36,140 nt of DNA from Chitinophagaceae bacterium (GTDB taxonomy: Bacteria > Bacteroidota > Bacteroidia > Chitinophagales > Chitinophagaceae), in NCBI GenBank assembly GCA_947458335.1, contig CANGYW010000005.1, positions 1 to 36,140 on the forward strand, written 5' to 3'. Both the position numbers and the translations under genes were made by a program. The notes below the pieces were generated by a model. The model saw only the letters and a list, made by a program, of their open reading frames with translations, had not been told where the DNA came from and ran no database searches. This document shows, in pieces, positions 1-8,869 of the stretch; position 1 is the stretch's first letter; the number at the start of each line of letters is the position of its first letter.

Positions 1-459
1 GGCAAAACGCAACTTATTAATCATTTCGAGGTGGTAGGTACCGATAAAAAAAAATGGTACCTAGTTGACTTGCCCGGCTATGGCTATGCAGCCACCGTAT
101 CGCAAAAAGCTCGTAACAATTGGGGCAATATGATCGAATCATATATCCGTAAACGTGAGAACCTGGTTTCTTTATTCGTGCTCATCGACAGCCGCCATAC
201 ACCTCAGGCAATCGACCTTGAATTTATTAGACAACTTGGACAGTGGCAGGTGCCGTTTTCTATCATCTTTACCAAGACCGATAAGAATAAGCCCGGCGCC
301 ACTGTTCGTAATGTAGAGACGTTTAAAAAGGCGCTCTTGGAGGAGTGGCAATCGTTGCCACCTTTATTTTTGACCTCTGCTGAAAAAAGGGAGGGAAGAG
401 AAGAATTGTTATTTCATATCTGTTCGCTACACGATACGTTCACTGCTCCAAAACGCTAG
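1..459 (+). CDS. engB: Ribosome biogenesis GTP-binding protein EngB/YsxC (5'-truncated by window edge)
   Basis: Reading frame is open from base 1 (GKTQLINHFEVVGTDKKKWYLVDLPGYGYA...), with the TrmE-Era-EngA-EngB G2/G3 region and the TKTDK G4 motif; TAG stop at 457-459. Confidence 0.93.
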   Translation, partial: GKTQLINHFEVVGTDKKKWYLVDLPGYGYAATVSQKARNNWGNMIESYIRKRENLVSLFVLIDSRHTPQAIDLEFIRQLGQWQVPFSIIFTKTDKNKPGATVRNVETFKKALLEEWQSLPPLFLTSAEKREGREELLFHICSLHDTFTAPKR

Positions 460-507
460 AGGATGCTCTCAGTAGCGGAAACAATCTGTGTGGCTAACCA
501 ATGTTAC

Positions 508-981
508 TCAGTTAACAGCCTTGTTGGCACAGCTGCTGCTGGCAAAGGCTTCAGGTTTGGCTTTAAAGGCAAACCCCATACCAAGAATATATCCCATGGC
601 TTCTCGTAGTGCATCGTTGCTTTTGAATTGTGGGTTGGTATTGATATCAGCATGCACTTCCATATCCACTTCGTATTGGGTAAACAAGGGGCATAGTTGG
701 TAAGCAATATCGATGCTCTTGGCCACTTCGGTTAGCATTCTCTCTTTGATCGTAAAGGGCTGTTGCGTCTTTTCATTGTGCAAGAACATAAAGCCTCCTT
801 GACCTTCGCGTAAAAAAACAATAACAGTAGCAAACTCGGTCTCCTTTCCCTTAACCTGCGAGTCGGTCCCAATGCAAACTTTTAAGCGATGTCCTTTCTC
901 CGTTTCGCGGCAGATGGCTTTTTCTACGGCTTCGAAAAGGGGGAACTCCAGCGGATCTCCATTGAACTTTCTCCATTGCAT
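508..981 (-). CDS. YkuK-like ribonuclease H-like fold protein (DUF458 family)
   Basis: MQWRKFNGDPLEFPLFEAVEKAI...VCIGTDSQVKG...; ATG at 981 preferred over the TTG at 999. Confidence 0.75.
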   Translation of the reverse strand: MQWRKFNGDPLEFPLFEAVEKAICRETEKGHRLKVCIGTDSQVKGKETEFATVIVFLREGQGGFMFLHNEKTQQPFTIKERMLTEVAKSIDIAYQLCPLFTQYEVDMEVHADINTNPQFKSNDALREAMGYILGMGFAFKAKPEAFASSSCANKAVN

Positions 982-1061
982 AAACGAGTGTTTATACAAT
1001 TTACTATATAGCTACTTGCTTTACGGGTTCGCTGTGCACAAAATATGCACACAACATTAAT

Positions 1062-1439
1062 TTAATAGAGGGAATATTGCCCTGTTTGCAACAAGACCAG
1101 GGTGCAGGCCTCTTGCGTTACAATACCGGCCAGCCGGGCTTTTTCTTCAAAAACCGGATTTTCGGTGCCTGGATTAAAAATAATTCGTCGAGGCCGCAGC
1201 GCAAGGATGTCTTCGTAGTAGGCTTGCTGAAGGGTAGGATTCAGATAAAGAGTGACTGTATCGATCGTCCAATCCGAAGAAATAGAAGTGACAATGGGTA
1301 CATCTTGTATTTGCCCGCTTTTTCTTCCTACGGCATAAACGGGGTGATGCTGATTAGTTAAGAATTCAACGGCTCGATAGCTGTACCGCTCCGCATTTTC
1401 GGAGGCGCCCAACACAAGCGTTACTACTTTCTTTGACAT
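1062..1439 (-). CDS. CoA-binding domain protein (YccU-like)
   Basis: 125 aa Rossmann-like protein: TLVLGASENAERYSYRAVEFL...HPVYAVGRK...; consensus -7 promoter element 4 nt upstream of the ATG. Confidence 0.8.
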   Translation of the reverse strand: MSKKVVTLVLGASENAERYSYRAVEFLTNQHHPVYAVGRKSGQIQDVPIVTSISSDWTIDTVTLYLNPTLQQAYYEDILALRPRRIIFNPGTENPVFEEKARLAGIVTQEACTLVLLQTGQYSLY

Positions 1440-1443
1440 ATTG

Positions 1444-1475
1444 CAAAGCTACGCGATTCGAAAGCTGTTTCTAAA
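1444..1475 (-). promoter_or_regulatory. Putative promoter of the CoA-binding protein gene
   Basis: Minus strand TTAG-N19 (or TTTA-N20)-TAGCTTTG, then CAAT-ATG. Confidence 0.55.
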
Positions 1476-1515
1476 AGGCTCAAGCTACCTGTAAGCTAAA
1501 CCAATAGAGATTCTC

Positions 1516-3201
1516 TTAGAGGAATAACCGAACCGGATTTTCGAGGAATCGTTTTACCGTTTGCAAGAAGGCAGCACCAGTGGCTCCATCCACACTGCGA
1601 TGGTCGCAGCTAAGCGTCAGTTTCATGACCTGGGTGGCAGCGAATCCCTCTCCTTTCCGAACGATCTTTTCGCTAATGCGGCCTACGGCCATAATGCAGC
1701 TATCAGGCGGATTGATAATAGCCGTGAACTCATCGATATCCATCATCCCCAAATTAGAAATGGTAAACGTGTTGCCGGTAAATTCGTTGGGTTGTAATTT
1801 TTTGCTCTTAGCTTTTGCAGCAAGTTCTTTGGTTTCGGCCGCAATTTGAGGAAGTGTTTTTTGATCGGCAAAGCGAATAACAGGAACTATGAGACCATCT
1901 TCTATGGCAACTGCTACACCTACATGTACATGCTGATAGCGTCTTATCTTGTCGCCCATCCACGAAGCATTGACAGCGGGATGTTCCCGTAGGGCCAGCG
2001 AGACCGCTTTAACAATCATATCGTTAAAGCTTACTTTAACAGGGCTGAATTCATTTAGCTGGGTTCTGGCAGAGATGGCGTTGTCCATATTCACTTCCAT
2101 CTTTAGATAGAAGTGAGGAGCACTAAATTTACTTTCTGCCAATCGCTTGGCGATAATACCGCGCATTTGCGAGTTAGGAATATCGGTATACCCTTCGGTG
2201 GCTTGTCCGGTAAATGGCTGTAGCGAAGCCGTTGTTAGGGTTGCCGCGGGGGCAGCAGTGGCGGCCGGTTCAAATCGATCAATATCCGATTTGATGATGC
2301 GTCCGCCGTCTCCACTTCCTTTGAGCAATCGAAGGTCTACTCCTTTTTCTTTCGCTATCTTCTTAGCCAGTGGCGATGCAATGATGCGTCCGTTAGAAAC
2401 ACTGGACAAGGTCTCGGCCATGGGCTGAGCAGCTAAAGCAGCAGGAGTTGAAGTGTCTACAGTAGAAACAGTGGCAGCCGAAGCCGTGGCGGTAACAGTG
2501 GGGCTAGAGGTAGCCGTTGTGGCCATCGCTTGTGCAGCAACAATAGCATCTATATCTACTTTCCCTTTTTCTCCAATGATGCAAAGAAGACCATTGACAG
2601 GAATTTTTTCGCCTTGCTTGGCGCCAATATAGAGCAGGGTTCCATTTTTGTAACTCTCGAGCTCCATGGTGGCTTTATCGGTTTCGATATCTGCCAGCAC
2701 ATCCCCCTTTTTAACGGTATCTCCAACCTGTTTATTCCAGCTGGCAATAACGCCCGCTTCCATGGTATCGCTTAATCGCGGCATTAGTACCACTTCTTCG
2801 ATCTTGGAAAGGTCCAGTGATTGTGTAGTCGCACCGACAGTTGTGGCAGCGGCGGCTGGGGTGGCAGGAGTTGCAGTAGGTTTCAACGAGGAATCAGACG
2901 AAGATTCAATAGCTGCGGCTGGAGCAGGCTTTGAAGCAGAAAGTAGCGAGCTGATATCTTCGCCACTTTTTCCAATGATGGCCAGCAGGTCGTTGACTTG
3001 CAGTTTGGATCCTTTGTCTGCACCAATATGTAATAAGACACCGTCTTTGTAACTCTCAAGTTCCATTGTGGCCTTGTCGGTCTCCACCTCTGCCAGTAGG
3101 TCTCCTTTTTTTACCGTGTCGCCCACCTTTTTGTGCCAGGCGGCGATCACCCCTTCCGTCATGGTATCACTCAACCGGGGCATTAAGATCACTTCTGCCA
3201 T
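1516..3201 (-). CDS. Pyruvate dehydrogenase complex dihydrolipoamide acetyltransferase (E2), two lipoyl domains
   Basis: Two lipoyl domains with ETDKATMELES motifs, an E3-binding domain (ASPLAKKIAKEKGVDLRLLKGSGDGGRIIKSDI) and a catalytic domain ending in LSCDHRSVDGATGAAFL. Confidence 0.95.
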   Translation of the reverse strand: MAEVILMPRLSDTMTEGVIAAWHKKVGDTVKKGDLLAEVETDKATMELESYKDGVLLHIGADKGSKLQVNDLLAIIGKSGEDISSLLSASKPAPAAAIESSSDSSLKPTATPATPAAAATTVGATTQSLDLSKIEEVVLMPRLSDTMEAGVIASWNKQVGDTVKKGDVLADIETDKATMELESYKNGTLLYIGAKQGEKIPVNGLLCIIGEKGKVDIDAIVAAQAMATTATSSPTVTATASAATVSTVDTSTPAALAAQPMAETLSSVSNGRIIASPLAKKIAKEKGVDLRLLKGSGDGGRIIKSDIDRFEPAATAAPAATLTTASLQPFTGQATEGYTDIPNSQMRGIIAKRLAESKFSAPHFYLKMEVNMDNAISARTQLNEFSPVKVSFNDMIVKAVSLALREHPAVNASWMGDKIRRYQHVHVGVAVAIEDGLIVPVIRFADQKTLPQIAAETKELAAKAKSKKLQPNEFTGNTFTISNLGMMDIDEFTAIINPPDSCIMAVGRISEKIVRKGEGFAATQVMKLTLSCDHRSVDGATGAAFLQTVKRFLENPVRLFL

Positions 3202-3254
3202 TCGCCGTTCAATTTTAAGGCTCGAAATTAAGGAAAATGCGGTATTGGCGGCTA

Positions 3255-5066
3255 TCAGTAATCCAGCTCAAGCCGAAGCCGGTCCTTTAGTTCCTGTACC
3301 AGCGGATATTGTTTGACTATTTCCTGAAATTGTTCTTTACTGCTCAGCATTCCTTCGGACGGGGATTGTTGGCCTGCTGGCTCTTCTACCAGCACGGTAA
3401 ATTTGAGGCCACTGACCTGCAGATGTTGCTGCAAAAACTGAAAAAGGGAGTTGCGTTCTTGTTCAATGAACTTTTGCTCAATGTTATTGGCGGTAATCAC
3501 CTCAAAGCTATTGCCATCACTAATGCGTAACTGCGCTGCTTCGAAGGGTTGAGCCGCAGGGTTGCGTTGCTGACGAAGTTGTTCCGTATACTGCGACCAT
3601 ACGGTGGTTAGCGTGGCAGCGTCAAGGGTATTATCTGTGGGTTTGTTGGTGTTGCCAGTACGCTTGAATTGCTGCCTGATTTGCTCGAGGGCACTTAGCC
3701 GGGGTGTTTCGATGGTCAGCCGCGCTGCAGGCTCTTCGCTAATGGGTACTGTAATTTGCGAGGTATCGGGAACCGTAGCAGCAGAGGCCGAACTTTCTAA
3801 TTTAGCAGGAGCTTTAGGGGGTTGGGGTATAGCCGAGGTAGAGCGAGGAGTCGACGCTTGGGGGTGGGTTGTAATACCGGTATACAATCGTATAGGCGTA
3901 GTTCTGAACCCCAGCGGCGCGTCAGCTATTTTTTTTTTGACCAGCCCCGATCCGTCGGTAGCCACCGAGAGGGCTTGTTGCAGATAGGCTAGTTTGATGA
4001 GTGCCATTTCTACATGTAATCGCTTGTTGCGGGCCGCTCGGTAATTGATCTCGGCTTCACTGATAATATTGAGGGCACTCACCAGGTAAGCGGCACCAGT
4101 GGTAGAGGCCGTTTGTACATATTGCTCTTTAAAATGCTCGACCGTGTCGAGTAAAACTGCCGCTTGTTTGTCTTTGCACACTAAGAGGTTTCTAAAAAAT
4201 TCTGCCAGCCCATTGAGTACCAGATCACCCTCGAATCCTTTTCGATTAATCTCATCGTAAAGCAAGATCATCCCGCTCAGATCTTGTTGCTGCATCATGG
4301 CAAGTAGCCGAAAGTAATAGTCTGCATCCAATATATTCAAGTGCTCCAGCGTGGTGGCGTACAGTAAATTTCCATTGGAAAAACTCACGATCTTATCGAG
4401 CATGCTTAGTGCATCTCGCAGACAGCCCTCGCTTTTTTGAGCAATCAACTGTAGCGCAGGTCTTTCGGCATTTACTTTTTCTTCTTTACAGATCTTTTGC
4501 AGGTGGGCCACCGTATCGTCGGTGGTGATGCGCTTAAAATCAAAGAGCTGGCAACGGCTCAGGATAGTGGGTAAAATCTTGTGCTTTTCGGTCGTAGCCA
4601 AAATAAAGATGGCATACGAAGGAGGTTCTTCGAGGGTTTTTAAAAAGGCATTGAAGGCCTGTTGAGAAAGCATGTGTACCTCATCGATTACATACACTTT
4701 ATAACGACCGGCTTGTGGGGCAAATCGTACTTGCTCGGTAAGTTGCCGAATGTCATCTACCGAGTTATTCGAGGCTGCATCGAGTTCAAAATAATTAAGA
4801 GAGGTTCCTTCGTTGAAAGAAGTACAGCTACTGCAGGTGTTACAAGCTTCGCCTTGGGCGGTGAGTTTTTCGCAGTTAATCGTTTTGGCGAGAATTCGTG
4901 CACAGGTAGTCTTTCCGACACCACGGGGTCCGCAAAATAAAAATGCATGCGCCAGCTGCTGATTTCGTATTGCATTTTTGAGCGTAGTGGTAATATGGTC
5001 TTGACCCAGTACGCTGTCGAACTGTTGTGGTCTGTACTTACGGGCCGAAACAATAAACCTCTCCAT
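3255..5066 (-). CDS. dnaX: DNA polymerase III subunits gamma and tau
   Basis: MERFIVSARKYRPQQFDSVLGQDHI, Walker A CGPRGVGKTTCARI, four-Cys zinc module, YVIDEVHMLS and LSRCQLFDF motifs. Confidence 0.97.
   Translation of the reverse strand: MERFIVSARKYRPQQFDSVLGQDHITTTLKNAIRNQQLAHAFLFCGPRGVGKTTCARILAKTINCEKLTAQGEACNTCSSCTSFNEGTSLNYFELDAASNNSVDDIRQLTEQVRFAPQAGRYKVYVIDEVHMLSQQAFNAFLKTLEEPPSYAIFILATTEKHKILPTILSRCQLFDFKRITTDDTVAHLQKICKEEKVNAERPALQLIAQKSEGCLRDALSMLDKIVSFSNGNLLYATTLEHLNILDADYYFRLLAMMQQQDLSGMILLYDEINRKGFEGDLVLNGLAEFFRNLLVCKDKQAAVLLDTVEHFKEQYVQTASTTGAAYLVSALNIISEAEINYRAARNKRLHVEMALIKLAYLQQALSVATDGSGLVKKKIADAPLGFRTTPIRLYTGITTHPQASTPRSTSAIPQPPKAPAKLESSASAATVPDTSQITVPISEEPAARLTIETPRLSALEQIRQQFKRTGNTNKPTDNTLDAATLTTVWSQYTEQLRQQRNPAAQPFEAAQLRISDGNSFEVITANNIEQKFIEQERNSLFQFLQQHLQVSGLKFTVLVEEPAGQQSPSEGMLSSKEQFQEIVKQYPLVQELKDRLRLELDY
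3929..3938 (-). promoter_or_regulatory. Candidate slippage/frameshift site (A10 on coding strand) for producing DnaX gamma
   Basis: Coding strand GTC AAA AAA AAA ATA GCT GAC. One base deleted reads GTC AAA AAA AAA TAG; one base inserted (or -1 shift) reads AAA AAA AAA AAT AGC TGA. Located at codons 377-380 of 603. Confidence 0.6.
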
Positions 5067-5132
5067 GACCGCAAGATAACAAACGGCACAACAAGTGCAG
5101 AATAACAGGGCAGGTTGTGAATAAGTAAACGG

Positions 5133-6296
5133 CTACAGAGTGGGATGTCTTTCTATTGTCCTCGAAGGGTCGAATGCATACCGCCAGGTAATCAGCTTGC
5201 GGGTAGGGTAGGTATCTCCCAATCCCTGCGCCACGTTAAGCATTTTGGGATTAAAGTCGCCGATCCATTGAAGCTCGTAGTAGGTGTAGCGTTGCAGGGC
5301 TTGGATCACAAATTTCGCTTCGTTGATCAGGTAGGCGTCTACTCCTTTGCCCTGAAATTCTGGAATTACTCCAAAAATGATGCCGGTAAAGCGTTTGTTG
5401 GGGCGGGTATGTTTGATGTATAAGAATTTCAGCTTGTGCCACCAGCTGAATTTTCCATTCAGGTACTTGAACCACTGGTTGAGGTCGGGAATATTTATAA
5501 AAAAGCCGATAGGGTCCTCGTTGTAGTAAACGAACCAAACGATTTTTTCGTCCATAACCGGCTTCATTCGTTTAAAGAGTGCAATGGCAACTTCTTCTCG
5601 CATCTCTTTAAGCCCGCCATGACCGGCCCAGGCTTTGTTATAGATGGTGGTAAAATCGTGAGCGAATTTTTCGAGTTGATGTTTGTTGATGTAAATGGCC
5701 TTAAAAGCTGGATCTTGTTTGATGATCGCATGCCGGTCTAATAGCTTTTGACTGATTTCCTTAGTGGGGTCGAGCCCAAAGCAGATCTGGTCAAAGAAAG
5801 GCTTGAATCCGTATCCCTCAAAAAGCTGTCGGTAATAGGGTTTGTTGTAATTCATGCAGTAGAGTGGAGGCTGAAAACCCTCTACAATCAAGCCCCACCA
5901 GCGATCTCTTTCTCCGAAGTTGATGGGCCCATCCATCCCCTCCATGCCGCGGGCTACTAACCAGTCTTTGGCTGTATCGAAAAGAAGATTAGCAGCGCTC
6001 TGGTCATTGACGCAATCAAAAAACCCTATACCACCCACGGGGTATTGATCTCCCTTGGTGCGGTAGCGGCTGTTGACAAAGGCGGCGATACGGCCTATTT
6101 TTTCGCCATTTTCATCCATCAATATCCAGCGAATGGCTTCTCCGAACCGAAAGGCTTTGTTTTTTGCAGGGTCAAACACCTCTTCTACGTCTTTGTCGAG
6201 GGGGCGAATGTAATTGGGGTCATCGGCGTATAGCCTCACATTGACCTCCAAAAAAGCAGCGCGCAGCCGGGGGGTATTTACTTCTAGTACCTGCAC
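5133..6296 (-). CDS. GNAT-like acyltransferase-fold protein, uncharacterised (~387 aa)
   Basis: MQVLEVNTPRLRAAFLEVNVRLYADDPNYIRPLDKDVEEVF...; VIPEFQGKGVDAYLINEA resembles GNAT motif A; GTG start. Confidence 0.7.
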   Translation of the reverse strand: MQVLEVNTPRLRAAFLEVNVRLYADDPNYIRPLDKDVEEVFDPAKNKAFRFGEAIRWILMDENGEKIGRIAAFVNSRYRTKGDQYPVGGIGFFDCVNDQSAANLLFDTAKDWLVARGMEGMDGPINFGERDRWWGLIVEGFQPPLYCMNYNKPYYRQLFEGYGFKPFFDQICFGLDPTKEISQKLLDRHAIIKQDPAFKAIYINKHQLEKFAHDFTTIYNKAWAGHGGLKEMREEVAIALFKRMKPVMDEKIVWFVYYNEDPIGFFINIPDLNQWFKYLNGKFSWWHKLKFLYIKHTRPNKRFTGIIFGVIPEFQGKGVDAYLINEAKFVIQALQRYTYYELQWIGDFNPKMLNVAQGLGDTYPTRKLITWRYAFDPSRTIERHPTL

Positions 6297-6301
6297 AGCG
6301 A

Positions 6302-6309
6302 CAAAGGTA
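6302..6309 (-). promoter_or_regulatory. Putative -7 element of the GNAT-like gene
   Basis: Minus strand TACCTTTG, 5 nt before the GTG start; -33 element unclear. Confidence 0.45.
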
Positions 6310-6327
6310 ACAAACCGTGCCCCCTAA

Positions 6328-7944
<1,617 letters not shown>

Positions 7945-7962
7945 TGCGCAAAGCTCAAAACT

Positions 7963-8217
7963 ATGAAGATCGAGATACTCACTCCCGAAAAGAAACTGTT
8001 TAGTGGCGATGCCTATGGTGTTCAAATGCCAGGGCTTACCGGATCGTTCGAAGTGTTAGAGAAGCATGCTCCGCTGATCAGCGCACTTAAGGCGGGTGTT
8101 GTAAAGGTGGTGGGAAACAAGCAACAAGATCTCGCTAAGTTCTCTATTCAGGGCGGATTTGTAGAAGTTCTCAATAACCAGGTTACGGTATTGGTAGAAG
8201 GGGGCGTAGCTCTTTAA
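7963..8217 (+). CDS. atpC: F1F0 ATP synthase subunit epsilon (short form)
   Basis: MKIEILTPEKKLFSGDAYGVQMPGLTGSFEVLEKHAPLISAL; directly downstream of atpD. Confidence 0.94.
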   Translation: MKIEILTPEKKLFSGDAYGVQMPGLTGSFEVLEKHAPLISALKAGVVKVVGNKQQDLAKFSIQGGFVEVLNNQVTVLVEGGVAL

Positions 8218-8765
8218 TTGAGTTGCGGATCGATGGGAAAGTTGACCATCATGGCGTAGTCATCTCCCATGCTCTTGATGGTTTCGCTCCAAATCTCTTG
8301 CGGCTTTTTGTAAAATACTAGCGAAGTCTTTGCTTTGGTGATAAGCCAAGTATTTTGTTGCAATTCCTCATTAAGTTGACCTTGTTCCCAACCCGAATAG
8401 CCCAGAAAGAATCGCAGTCGACTTGGCTCTAGTGCATCCTCTTTTAGTAGATTAATGACGGTACTAAAATCACCGCCCCACCAAATTCCTTTTGTTATTT
8501 CGCGGCTTCCGGGAATCAACCGTGGGTATTGATGAATAAAGTGCAGTGAATCAGTCTGTACGGGACCTCCATTAAACAACGGCCATTTTTTGTTCTGAAG
8601 TTCTGGAACCAGTTCGCCTAGTTGTTGTTTGTGCCGTTTATTCAAAACAAATCCGACAGACCCGTCGCTGCCATGTTCACACAACAAGACCACCGTGCGT
8701 AAGAAGTTAGGATCTTTTAAAAACGGTTCGGCGACCAATAGGGTACCCGGAATTATGGATGGCAT
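8214..8765 (-). CDS. YqgE/AlgH family protein
   Basis: PGTLLVAEPFLKDPNFLRTVVLLCEHGSDGSVGFVLNK and LFNGGPV; family signature. Confidence 0.93.
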   Translation of the reverse strand: MPSIIPGTLLVAEPFLKDPNFLRTVVLLCEHGSDGSVGFVLNKRHKQQLGELVPELQNKKWPLFNGGPVQTDSLHFIHQYPRLIPGSREITKGIWWGGDFSTVINLLKEDALEPSRLRFFLGYSGWEQGQLNEELQQNTWLITKAKTSLVFYKKPQEIWSETIKSMGDDYAMMVNFPIDPQLN

Positions 8766-8869
8766 ATTTCAATATACCGTTTTTTGCTGATATTGCCAAC
8801 TAGTTAAAAAAATGTGAAGGCCTTTGTTGAAGTTCTTGAACTGAGACACAGGTAGTACTTTTATCGGCT

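Noticed and set aside
2666-3052. 128-aa + strand ORF (and similar at 3604-3987, 3068-3316)
   Set aside because: Antisense shadow ORFs in the Ala/Thr-rich E2 and dnaX genes; low-complexity translations.
2565-3201. Repeated DNA segments inside the E2 gene
   Set aside because: Explained by two homologous lipoyl domains in one protein; diverged at DNA level.
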